DNA of 64,000 bases, taken from Io17-Chloro-G2 sp965226825 (GTDB taxonomy: Bacteria; Chloroflexota; Dehalococcoidia; Lucifugimonadales; UBA3495). The stretch covers positions 1,054,001 to 1,118,000 of the forward strand of contig CBDDED010000003.1 in the NCBI GenBank assembly GCA_965226825.1, in the 5' to 3' direction. The notes under the pieces are model-generated. The model ran no database searches. It was not told where the DNA came from and saw nothing but the letters and a program-made list of their open reading frames with translations. Positions 8,707 to 16,205 of this stretch are shown here, in pieces (the first letter of the stretch is position 1; every line of letters starts with the position of its first letter). Both the position numbers and the translations under genes were made by a program.

Positions 8707-9507
8707 ATGGCTCAACCTCAAATACTCGTGGCCACCCGCAACGGCGGCAAGATTCGGGAGTACCGCGAGTTGCTCGGCGCCGCTTCTTACAGGTTGGTTT
8801 CCCTGGATGACGTCGGCGTACCCGACGAGGTGGAAGAGACAGGGGAGACCTTCCGGGAAAACGCTGCGCTCAAGGCGGCTCTTTACGCTACCGCCGCGGG
8901 CCTACCGGCCCTGGCCGACGATTCCGGTCTGGAAGTGGATGCCCTGGGCGGAGAGCCAGGAGTCCGTTCGGCCCGTTACGGCGAGCCCCTTTCGGTTGAT
9001 GAACCACTGTCCGCTGCCGACAGCGCAGCGGGTCCAAGCCCGGCGGTCAGCATGTCTGACCAGGACCGGGTGAACCTACTTTTGCGCAACATGGCGGACA
9101 TACCCTGGGCCCGCCGCACCGCCCGGTTCCGATGCGTGATTTGCATTGCCGGGCCATCGGCGTCCGAGAGCCTCGATTGGTCGCTCATCAAGCCTCACCG
9201 TCCATCCGACTCATCCGACGTCGGAGCTCCTTCCCGAACCCTATTTGGGAAGGCCGGGGCCTGGGGAGGTCTATCAGACGCAGGCCAAGGCCGGGGCTTG
9301 GCTTTCTTTGAGGGCGGCGTGGCCGGGATGATACAATATCAACCGCAAGGGGAAGAGGGATTTGGCTACGATCCGGTGTTCTTCCTGCCTTCCTACGGCC
9401 TGACCATGGGCCAGCTTTCATTGGTGGAGAAAAATCGCATCAGCCACCGGGCCGACGCTGCCCGCAAGGCTGTGGCGGATTTGGCCAATCTAAACATTGG
9501 CCGTTGA
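8707..9507 (+). CDS. rdgB: Non-canonical purine NTP pyrophosphatase (RdgB/HAM1) with an internal insertion
   Basis: A house-cleaning enzyme that hydrolyses dITP, XTP and ITP to the monophosphates. The family motifs are present in order: ATRNGGKIRE at the N terminus, ALADDSGLEVDALGGEPGVRSARYG, then GFGYDPVFFLP and EKNRISHRADA near the C terminus. At 266 residues it is far longer than the usual 195-205. The extra length lies in two places: about 20 residues after SARYGEPL, and about 50 residues (roughly 150-200, nt 9156-9305) between CVICIAGPS and FFEGGVAG. That second segment is low in conserved features and contains a DNA inverted repeat, yet keeps the frame. The enzyme may still be active because loops tolerate such insertions. 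Confidence 0.9.
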   Translation: MAQPQILVATRNGGKIREYRELLGAASYRLVSLDDVGVPDEVEETGETFRENAALKAALYATAAGLPALADDSGLEVDALGGEPGVRSARYGEPLSVDEPLSAADSAAGPSPAVSMSDQDRVNLLLRNMADIPWARRTARFRCVICIAGPSASESLDWSLIKPHRPSDSSDVGAPSRTLFGKAGAWGGLSDAGQGRGLAFFEGGVAGMIQYQPQGEEGFGYDPVFFLPSYGLTMGQLSLVEKNRISHRADAARKAVADLANLNIGR

Positions 9508-9536
9508 TTTCTGTTAGGTCCAACGCTTAACCGACA

Positions 9537-10553
9537 ATGATGATTAACGATTCTTTTGGCAGGCCCCTGCGCGACTTGCGCATTTCCGTTACCGACCGAT
9601 GCAATTTCCGCTGTCCCTACTGCATGCCTGCTGAAATCTTCGGCGAAAGCTACCAGTTCCTGCCAAAAGATGAAATCCTAGCCTTCGAAGAGATCCACCG
9701 CTTGGCCCGGATCTTCTCCGGTTTGGGCGTGAACAAGCTGAGAATCACCGGGGGCGAGCCGCTGCTGCGCACAGACCTGAACGTTCTCATCGGCTTGTTG
9801 TCTCAAATTCCGGGCGTTGAAGACCTGACCCTCACCACCAACGGTTACTTGTTGAACCACCAAGCGGCTCGCCTGAAAGAGGCCGGGCTGAATCGAATCA
9901 CCGTTAGCCTGGACACGCTGGACGACGACATTTTCAAAACTATGAACGGGCGGGGATTCGACACGCAGCGGGTACTCCAAGGCATTCAGCGTGCGTCCGA
10001 GGTCGGATTGGCGCCAATCAAGATCAACGCCGTGGTCCAACGAGGGGTCAACGATCATACCCTTGTGGACCTGGCCCGTCACTTCAAGGGAACAGGGCAT
10101 ATAGTCCGCTTTATCGAATACATGGACGTAGGCAACCGCAACGGTTGGAAGCTGGACCAGGTGGTTTCGGCCAAAGAAATCGTCGAATGTATCGACGCCC
10201 AAATGCCGCTGGAACCCATAGAAAGCAACTACGCCGGAGAGGTCGCCAGCCGATTCCGCTACCGGGACGGCGAGGGAGAAATCGGCGTCATAGCGTCAGT
10301 TACCCAGCCATTTTGCGCCGCCTGCACCCGGGCCCGGATCTCCACCGATGGCCGCCTTTTCACCTGCCTTTTCGCCACCCAGGGCGTAGACCTGAGGACG
10401 CCATTGCGCAACGGGGCCACCGATGAGGAGTTGCGGGACCAAATCACGCGGGTCTGGTCTCAACGCGCCGACCGGTACTCCGAGGAACGCACCGACCTCA
10501 CCGCGGTCCAGAATTCCACCCCCAAGGTGGAAATGTATCAAATCGGGGGGTAG
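9537..10553 (+). CDS. moaA: GTP 3',8-cyclase MoaA (molybdenum cofactor step 1)
   Basis: A 338-residue radical-SAM enzyme that, with MoaC, turns GTP into cyclic pyranopterin phosphate, the first intermediate of molybdopterin. The SAM cluster motif CNFRCPYCM gives C22, C26 and C29; the GITGGEPLLR block (here RITGGEPLLR) and the C-terminal second cluster motif FCAACTRARISTDGRLFTC are present. The last two residues are Gly-Gly, which in MoaA insert into the active site. Two adjacent ATGs exist at 9537 and 9540. It starts 29 nt after rdgB; no molybdenum-cofactor riboswitch fits in that gap. Its product may serve the sulfite-oxidase-family enzyme at 16206. Confidence 0.96.
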   Translation: MMINDSFGRPLRDLRISVTDRCNFRCPYCMPAEIFGESYQFLPKDEILAFEEIHRLARIFSGLGVNKLRITGGEPLLRTDLNVLIGLLSQIPGVEDLTLTTNGYLLNHQAARLKEAGLNRITVSLDTLDDDIFKTMNGRGFDTQRVLQGIQRASEVGLAPIKINAVVQRGVNDHTLVDLARHFKGTGHIVRFIEYMDVGNRNGWKLDQVVSAKEIVECIDAQMPLEPIESNYAGEVASRFRYRDGEGEIGVIASVTQPFCAACTRARISTDGRLFTCLFATQGVDLRTPLRNGATDEELRDQITRVWSQRADRYSEERTDLTAVQNSTPKVEMYQIGG

Positions 10554-10591
10554 GGACCGGTATACCGTCACCGGAAAACCAACCAGGATTT

Positions 10592-11089
10592 ATGTCAAGT
10601 CGACCGGAAACCGACCTAAAACACGTGACCATTTACACCGATGGGTCTTGTCTCGGGAATCCCGGTCCGGGCGGATGGGGCACCGTATTGCTCCACGGCG
10701 AGGACCGCCGGGAAATGTCCGGCGGGTTCAAGGAAACCACCAACAACCGAATGGAGCTTCTGGCCGTAATCGAAGGCCTTGAAGCCCTCAAAGAAACCTG
10801 CCGCGTGACCCTCTTTAGTGACTCCAGGTACGTGGTCGATGCCATGTCGAAGGGATGGGCCAAGCGTTGGCGCGCCAACAAATGGCAGCGCAATATCCGG
10901 GAGCGGGCGGTCAACCCGGACCTCTGGGAACGGTTGCTTGTCCTGGCGGAAAAGCATGACGTTGAGTTCAATTGGGTCCGAGGGCATCGTGGGGTCGTGG
11001 AGAACGAGCGGGTCGATAAGCTGGCGACAACCGCCGCCCGCCAGCGTGGTTTACCGGCAGACACGGGATATTCGGCCAATGGCCGGTGA
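10592..11089 (+). CDS. rnhA: Ribonuclease HI
   Basis: A 165-residue enzyme that cuts the RNA strand of RNA-DNA hybrids, for example R-loops and Okazaki primers. The four metal-binding acids are visible: D17 in TIYTDGSCLGNPGPGGWG, E55 in NNRMELLAV, D77 in LFSDSRYV and D142 in ERVDKLA, with the catalytic-loop histidine H132 in VRGHRG. The basic protrusion GWAKRWRANKWQRN is that of the E. coli type, so it is the form with a handle region. The gene sits between moaA and moaC and is probably co-transcribed. Confidence 0.96.
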   Translation: MSSRPETDLKHVTIYTDGSCLGNPGPGGWGTVLLHGEDRREMSGGFKETTNNRMELLAVIEGLEALKETCRVTLFSDSRYVVDAMSKGWAKRWRANKWQRNIRERAVNPDLWERLLVLAEKHDVEFNWVRGHRGVVENERVDKLATTAARQRGLPADTGYSANGR

Positions 11090-11105
11090 CAGGAACAGGT
11101 TGACG

Positions 11106-11600
11106 ATGAATGAGAGAGCCGGTAACTCGCTGACCCACCTTGACAGTGAAGGCGCTGCCCGTATGGTGGACGTGGGCGACAAACCGGTGACCGACCGTGA
11201 GGCGGTGGCCCGGGGGTTTCTCACGGTCCAACCCGAGACCATGCGGTTGATTCAAGAGGGCTTGATGAAAAAGGGCGACGTGCTTGGCGTTGCCCGATTG
11301 GCGGGTATTATGGGCGCCAAGCGCACTTCCGACCTGATTCCACTGTGCCATCCCTTGCCGTTGAATCGGGTCAATGTAGACCTGGACCTGGACGCAACCC
11401 AAAACAGAATCAACATTACCGCAGCCGCCAGCACTTCAGCCAAGACCGGGGTGGAGATGGAAGCCCTGACTGCGGTATCGGTGGCCGCCCTGACCATCTA
11501 CGACATGTGCAAGGCCGTCGATCGGGGAATTACCATTGGAGGCATCCGCTTGGTCAGCAAGCGGGGCGGCCAAAGCGGCGACATCTCCCTGGAAGAATAA
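11106..11600 (+). CDS. moaC: Cyclic pyranopterin monophosphate synthase MoaC
   Basis: A 164-residue enzyme that completes the conversion begun by MoaA. The family blocks are MVDVGDKPVTDREAVARG, KKGDVLGVARLAGIMGAKRTSDLIPLCHPLPL, KTGVEMEALTAVSVAALTIYDMCKAVDR and the final GGIRLVSKRGG. The catalytic lysines and the CHP motif are present. The frame is open upstream through rnhA, but the ATG at 11106 (MNERAGNS) with AGG upstream is the sensible start, giving normal length and a 16-nt gap after rnhA. Confidence 0.96.
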   Translation: MNERAGNSLTHLDSEGAARMVDVGDKPVTDREAVARGFLTVQPETMRLIQEGLMKKGDVLGVARLAGIMGAKRTSDLIPLCHPLPLNRVNVDLDLDATQNRINITAAASTSAKTGVEMEALTAVSVAALTIYDMCKAVDRGITIGGIRLVSKRGGQSGDISLEE

Positions 11601-11735
11601 GTAGGAAACGCGAGGATGGTCACCGGGAAAGCTTTCCGGGTAGTAAAGTCCGCGGCTCGACGACAGATCGCATGAACCCGTAGCCCCAGCCAATCGAAGC
11701 TCCAATTCCGCGTCTGTCCTCAGTCTGGCGGTTTT

Positions 11736-12119
11736 CTATCCCCTGCGGTCCATTTCCCGGACCAGAACGCGGATGGCCTCGGTTGCGTACAGGATGTACT
11801 CATCCGGTGGCAGGTCAAGCTCCAAAAACTCTTCAATCTGGTCCACATCACTCAGCCCAGGCATACCCGGAATAACCCTGAGGTCCAGCTGACAGATTTG
11901 CCCGTTGGGCAGGACCACCACGCACCCCCGGTCCGGAAATCCTCGGAAGGGCGGCTGCAACTCAATCGCCTGTAATGAAACCATGTTCATGAACGGCGGG
12001 AAGGGTCTCAAACCCAGTGCAGCTTGAGCCACCAGGTCTCTGAGACGCGCCGCCGCTTCGAGGAGCGTCGCCTCAACCTCCGCGGAAATTTCCTGGTGTT
12101 TGCTGTCCTCGTTGCTCAC
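11736..12119 (-). CDS. Hypothetical protein, 127 residues
   Basis: I do not recognise this protein. It starts MSNEDSKHQEISAEVEATLLEAAARL, likely a helix, then has a beta-rich middle with FRGFPDRGCVVVLPNGQICQLDL, and ends with an acidic stretch, DVDQIEEFLELDLPPDEYILYATEAIRVLVREMD. It has no signal peptide and no membrane segment. The amphipathic helices and smooth composition suggest a genuine soluble protein. It is transcribed toward moaC (convergent), with the tRNA gene on its other side. No partner or pathway can be named. Confidence 0.6.
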   Translation of the reverse strand: MSNEDSKHQEISAEVEATLLEAAARLRDLVAQAALGLRPFPPFMNMVSLQAIELQPPFRGFPDRGCVVVLPNGQICQLDLRVIPGMPGLSDVDQIEEFLELDLPPDEYILYATEAIRVLVREMDRRG

Positions 12120-12310
12120 TACCGGGCCATGATATTACCCGAAAGTGCAGCCGGCCAGTGGGTGAATCAGGGCGTCCAGCAGTTTTTGCGCGCCGGAGGT
12201 GGCCGAATAGACAATCCACAGGCCTTAGCTTCATTGACAGGTAGAGCAGGGCGCAACTAACATTAAATGCGCGTGGGAACATTCGGCGGCTGGCCGGTTC
12301 CTTCCCGGGT

Positions 12311-12385
12311 GGCAACGTAGCTCAGCGGCAGAGCGGGCGCTTCATAAGCGCTAGGCCACTGGTTCGAACCCAGTCGTTGCCACCA
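12311..12385 (+). tRNA. tRNA with CAU anticodon (Met, or Ile2 after modification)
   Basis: A full cloverleaf can be drawn: acceptor GGCAACG/CGTTGCC with seven pairs, D arm GCTC/GAGC, anticodon stem GGCGC/GCGCT with loop TTCATAA (anticodon CAT), and T arm ACTGG/CCAGT with loop TTCGAAC. Discriminator A at 12382 is followed by an encoded CCA (12383-12385). The first acceptor pair is a normal G-C; initiator tRNAs lack a standard pair there, so this is elongator Met or a lysidine-modified Ile tRNA. These two cannot be separated by eye. Confidence 0.95.
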
Positions 12386-12696
12386 ACCCTGGCATAGCGG
12401 TTCCATCCGTCAACGCCGTGATTGTTAAGGCCACGCCTCAATCCCGACACCTGCAATGCCCGGGGCACTGCCATTTGGGCCAGCGGATGGTCCCGGGATT
12501 CACCGGTAGCCGGTTGGCATCTCCATAGCTCGCCTCGGCTATTCAATTTCCGACCCAAGGCCGAAATCATGCGGGAAGGGCACCGCTGCCGTCGGAGTGC
12601 GATTCTGTAGTGAGGCGTGGGGCCGGGCGCGGTCACAACGTAGACGGGCGCACTATTCCGAAAACAATCGCAGTAACCCTCGGACCTGGGGTGGGG
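12386..12696. other. Non-coding gap between the tRNA and the HNH lipoprotein gene
   Basis: About 310 bases with no convincing gene. The reading frame of the downstream HNH gene is open from 12610, so its start could lie here, but that extension is Arg/Gly-rich and would put an unlikely leader before the signal peptide. No terminator or promoter stands out. Confidence 0.4.
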
Positions 12697-13524
12697 ATGT
12701 TGAGGGGATTAGAACAATTTCGGGAGCCAAGGTGGGCGGCGGCCAACCCAACCGGTGCCGGTGGTCGGCGAGCAAATGCGTGGGCGCCCGTTATCTGCAC
12801 ACTATTGGCCCTGAGCTTTTTCGGGTGTTCCTATATCCCTTCTATCCCGTCTCCTGTTGTCAATCAACCTACGATTGCCACAACCCCGACCGCCCAAGCT
12901 CCCGCTACCCCGACCCCCGGAGTCACTGCTACTGCCGCACCGTCCAGTTCACCGGCACCGCCCACACCGGGGTTGGAGCTATCACTGTCGGGGCTCATAC
13001 TCGCACCGGTCCCGGCACAGTTGCCGGACTACACCAGATCAGACTGGCGGCACTGGGTTGACTCCGATAAAGACTGCCAGGACGCCCGGCAGGAGGTACT
13101 GATCGCCGAGTCCACGGAGCCGGTTGTTTTCAAGAACGAAGACCAATGCCGCGTCGAATCCGGCCTGTGGATTGCCCCGTTCACCGGCGTGGTCGAGATG
13201 GACCCAAGCAAACTCGACGTTGACCACATGGTTCCCCTGGCCAATGCCCATCGGTCGGGCGGCCACGCCTGGACGAAAGACCAGAAAAGGCAGTACGCCA
13301 ACGACCTCACCAACCCGGCCCATCTCGTGGCGGTCACCCGCAGCGCCAATCGTTCCAAGGGCAGCCGCGGCCCGGAGGAATGGAGGCCGCCAGACGAAAC
13401 CTACTGGTGTCAATACGCCACCGACTGGGCCAGCATCAAAACCGAATGGGGCTTGACCGTCACGCCCGTCGAGCGGGATGCCCTGGCCGAGATGCTGACC
13501 ACCTGCGAAAGAGGAGCGGAGTAA
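12697..13524 (+). CDS. Secreted HNH-family nuclease, probable lipoprotein (DUF1524-like)
   Basis: From the ATG at 12697 the protein has 275 residues: an Arg-containing N region, a hydrophobic core PVICTLLALSFFGC ending in a cysteine (C44, lipobox-like), a Pro/Thr/Ala-rich linker (about 45-95), then a globular domain. In that domain D176-H177 in LDVDHMVPLANAHRSGGHAW, the ANDLTNPAHLVAV block and N219-R-S-K match the HNH/DUF1524 pattern seen in secreted nucleases and the GmrD half of modified-DNA restriction enzymes. Four cysteines (in DKDCQDA, DQCRVE, YWCQY, TTCERG) may form disulfides outside the cell. It probably degrades DNA at the cell surface for nutrients or in competition. The start is uncertain; the frame is open from 12610. 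Confidence 0.8.
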   Translation: MLRGLEQFREPRWAAANPTGAGGRRANAWAPVICTLLALSFFGCSYIPSIPSPVVNQPTIATTPTAQAPATPTPGVTATAAPSSSPAPPTPGLELSLSGLILAPVPAQLPDYTRSDWRHWVDSDKDCQDARQEVLIAESTEPVVFKNEDQCRVESGLWIAPFTGVVEMDPSKLDVDHMVPLANAHRSGGHAWTKDQKRQYANDLTNPAHLVAVTRSANRSKGSRGPEEWRPPDETYWCQYATDWASIKTEWGLTVTPVERDALAEMLTTCERGAE

Positions 13525-13749
13525 GACCATCGGCCTGGGGTTGATCAGCAAGGACATTACGCTCACGTCCTGGCAAATTCACCCACGGGCCAGCGGTTAT
13601 TGACCTTTTGAACAGCTACGATTCGTTTGTGGAGTCCTACAGCCTGCAGACACATCCACGCCTAAGTTGGTGTTAGCGACCGCGGTGGCAACCGACGCCA
13701 TTGGACGCCTACCCCTAAAGTCCAATAGCCTTGCAAAGTCAGCCGGCGG

Positions 13750-14481
13750 TCACAACGGCAGCGATCCTCCCACTTCCCGGAGACGCTGCCGCCTTTGTTT
13801 GACGTCCGGCATGACCTGGGAAACCAGTCCCCAGAAGTCTGCCGAATGGTTCATGAATGTCAGGTGAGCCAACTCATGCACCACCACGTATTCCAGAAGC
13901 GATGGGTCCAACATCACCGTTCGCCAGTTGAAGCGCAGGGTGCCATCAGAGGCGCAACTACCCCAGCGGCGGCGCTGGCTGCGGATGAACATCCGGGGTC
14001 TGTCGCCCCGGCCAAGGCGGGGCCACCATCGATCGACACCCTCGGAAAAATGCTCGGCGGCCCGGGCGCGGTACCAGGCCACTACGGCCTCAAGCACCCT
14101 CTCCGAGCGTTCTTCCCCCACCAAACCATTTGGGGTAGCGACCCTTAAACGCTCGTGGTCCAACGAGACGATGGGCAAAGGTACGTCGGCGGTTTCGAGC
14201 AGCAGGTGAACATCTTTACCTAGATACGGCAGCGTTTCCCCACTGAGGAAAAGCCTCGGCTTGGTTTCTATTTGCGGGGCGGACGTGTGGCGGAGAATCC
14301 AGGGAGCACGCTTCAGGACGATGTCCCGAAGCTCGGCTTTGGTGGTTTTCGATGGGGCGGCTACCAGGACTTCTCGGCCTTCGACGCTGATCTGTACGGT
14401 CTTCTTGCGGCGGACGCTCCGGCGAATTTCGTACTCTATGATGGAGTCGCCAAATCGGACTTTATCCCGTCCTTTCACCAT
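13750..14481 (-). CDS. YgjP-type zinc metallopeptidase (DUF45/M48-like)
   Basis: A 243-residue protein of the YgjP family, zinc peptidase-like and often beside type I restriction genes or alone. The zinc site is VVVHELAHLTFMNHSADFWGLV: the HELAH helix supplies two histidines and the base glutamate, and NHSADFW the third histidine. Upstream RSQRRRWGSCASDGTLRFNWRTVMLDPSLLEYVV is a family hallmark. The start MVKGRDKVRFGDSIIEYEI is typical. It converges with the HNH gene; the 225-nt gap contains a 7-bp hairpin (13700-13726) without a T-run. The substrate is unknown for the family. Confidence 0.9.
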   Translation of the reverse strand: MVKGRDKVRFGDSIIEYEIRRSVRRKKTVQISVEGREVLVAAPSKTTKAELRDIVLKRAPWILRHTSAPQIETKPRLFLSGETLPYLGKDVHLLLETADVPLPIVSLDHERLRVATPNGLVGEERSERVLEAVVAWYRARAAEHFSEGVDRWWPRLGRGDRPRMFIRSQRRRWGSCASDGTLRFNWRTVMLDPSLLEYVVVHELAHLTFMNHSADFWGLVSQVMPDVKQRRQRLREVGGSLPL

Positions 14482-15247
14482 CCCAGCCGCCTCCCCAACT
14501 AAACCGACGCCGCGGTTCCCAAATCATTCAAAACGGCGCCCGACGCGTCTGGAAGTTCCTTGGTCTGCCCATCGCCCGCGGCCCGCGCCATGTCTACTAG
14601 ACAGAGCAACAACCCGCCGGACACCGGTATTGGTTGACCAATTTTGCTCCCAATTCCACACGCCTTCAACCGTCCGGGCGTCTCGGGTGGCCAGGCCGTT
14701 TAGGAATCACGCGGCAAAACGAATTGCTGCGGGAGTCCGGCCCTTCCGGAGGATGCCCCAAAATGCTTCCTTCGCCACATCCCCGGCAGTTTAATCTTTC
14801 CTTCACACCACCTGCTATGCCCGCACTCAGTTCATGAAAAGACTCGCAAAACTACCTTTGCCCGCTGCGGGCCTGCCATGTTAACAATTCGTTCTGGCAA
14901 CGTGAACCCGAAACTCTCCAACGCCCGTAATATTAGAGCCTGTGAACAGCCAAGGCTCTGGGCTGGAGATTCGAACGACCGGGTGAGCCAGCAAAAAGTT
15001 TTGCCCGACAATGGAACGGGTTTTATGGCAGGTAGGACATCGCTTCTCAAGCAACGATCAATTACTCAATTACGCAATTTCGGCGGCCTTGAGACTGGTG
15101 CGCAAGAATCGTACTATTAGTTGGCGGGGCTGGCGGCTTAACGAGTACGAATCGCTGCCGAACCCTGACGCCTGGCTGGTAGCTTGTTTGTACCCCTATA
15201 CCCAGGCGCGACGGCGGCCCGGCGGGATAGCCAGCAGGGAGCACGAT
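14482..15247. other. Non-coding stretch, no gene recognised
   Basis: Roughly 765 bases between the divergent YgjP and dehalogenase genes. Reading frames are short and lack family features; the frame upstream of the dehalogenase stays open to 15011 but has no plausible start context. Both divergent promoters should be here. I see no RNA gene; a T-loop-like TTCGAA near 14972 has no matching stems. Confidence 0.45.
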
Positions 15248-16120
15248 ATGTTTGAAGGTTTTGAGCAACGCCAGGTGCAGACCACCGGCACCACCATTAA
15301 CTGTGTAGTCGGCGGTAGCGGCCCGCCCCTGCTGTTGCTCCACGGGTATCCGCAGACCCACGTCATGTGGCACAAAATCGCGCCCAGGCTTGCCGAGGAC
15401 TTCACTGTCGTGGCCGCTGATCTGAGAGGCTACGGCGACAGCGGCAAACCCGCAGGCGATCCGGAGCACGCCAACTACTCCAAGCGGGCGATGGCCCTGG
15501 ACCAGGTGGAAGTCATGCAGGCGTTGGGATTCGATTCCTTTCTGTTGGGCAGCCACGACCGGGGAGCCCGGGTGGCCCACCGGTTGACCAAGGACCACCC
15601 CCAGCGAGTCCGCAAGCTCGCCACCCTGGACATAATTCCCACCCGCAAGATGTTCCAAATCGTCGATAAGGACATGGCCGCCAACACCTACCACTGGTTC
15701 TTTTTGATCCAACCCTTCGATTTTCCGGAGCGGGTGATAGGGGCAGACGCCGACTATTTCATAAGGTCCAGGTTCATGCGCGCCCAGGACGCCGAACGGG
15801 TCTTCCCCAGCGAGGCAATCGAAGAATACGTGCGCTGTTTCAGCGACCCCCAGGCAATTCACGGGGCCTGCGAAGACTACCGAGCGGGGGCGAGCATTGA
15901 CCTGGTGCATGACGATGCCGACTTCGACCAGAAGGTCGCCTGTCCGCACCTGGCTCTATGGAGCAGCACCGGGTACGTCGGCCGCACCCAGGACGTGCTC
16001 GGCGTATGGCGTGACTACTCCACCAACGTGGACGGCCAATCGCTGCCCTGCAGCCACTACATCGCCGAGGAAATGCCCGACAAAGCCTATGCCCTGTTGA
16101 AGGACTTCTTTTCCGGCTGA
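15248..16120 (+). CDS. Alpha/beta hydrolase of the haloacetate (fluoroacetate) dehalogenase family
   Basis: A 290-residue hydrolase resembling fluoroacetate dehalogenases (DehH1, RPA1163). The oxyanion block LLLLHGYPQTHVMWHKIAP and LRGYGDSGKP are characteristic. With the ATG at 15248, catalytic positions line up with a constant offset to RPA1163 numbering: nucleophile D104 followed by R105 and R108 (SHDRGARVAHR), D128 (TLDIIPT), H149-W150 (TYHWFFL, fluoride-binding), Y211 (DYRAGASID) and H270. These are the residues known to hold the carboxylate and stabilise fluoride. It probably hydrolyses short 2-haloacids; whether it cleaves C-F bonds cannot be decided from sequence. The start has AGGGAG upstream; the longer open frame from 15011 is not credible. 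Confidence 0.88.
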   Translation: MFEGFEQRQVQTTGTTINCVVGGSGPPLLLLHGYPQTHVMWHKIAPRLAEDFTVVAADLRGYGDSGKPAGDPEHANYSKRAMALDQVEVMQALGFDSFLLGSHDRGARVAHRLTKDHPQRVRKLATLDIIPTRKMFQIVDKDMAANTYHWFFLIQPFDFPERVIGADADYFIRSRFMRAQDAERVFPSEAIEEYVRCFSDPQAIHGACEDYRAGASIDLVHDDADFDQKVACPHLALWSSTGYVGRTQDVLGVWRDYSTNVDGQSLPCSHYIAEEMPDKAYALLKDFFSG

Positions 16121-16205
16121 GAACTTGACCAAGGGTTAGGTTGCAAGTGATTGACAGCAACCGAGATTCTCTGAAAATCTGTCCGAAATTCCCAGGTGAG
16201 GAGGC

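Noticed and set aside
9508..9536. Molybdenum-cofactor riboswitch before moaA
   Set aside because: The gap of 29 nt is far too short for one.
10818..11105. N-terminal extension of moaC overlapping rnhA
   Set aside because: The frame is open, but the sequence is rnhA read in another frame. MoaC has normal length from 11106.
11630..11655. Palindrome after moaC as a terminator
   Set aside because: GGAAAGCTTTCC is a palindrome without a loop, the outer stem has a mismatch and there is no T-run.
14940..15000. tRNA-like T loop (TTCGAA) near 14972
   Set aside because: The flanking bases do not pair into a T stem, and no acceptor or anticodon arm can be drawn.
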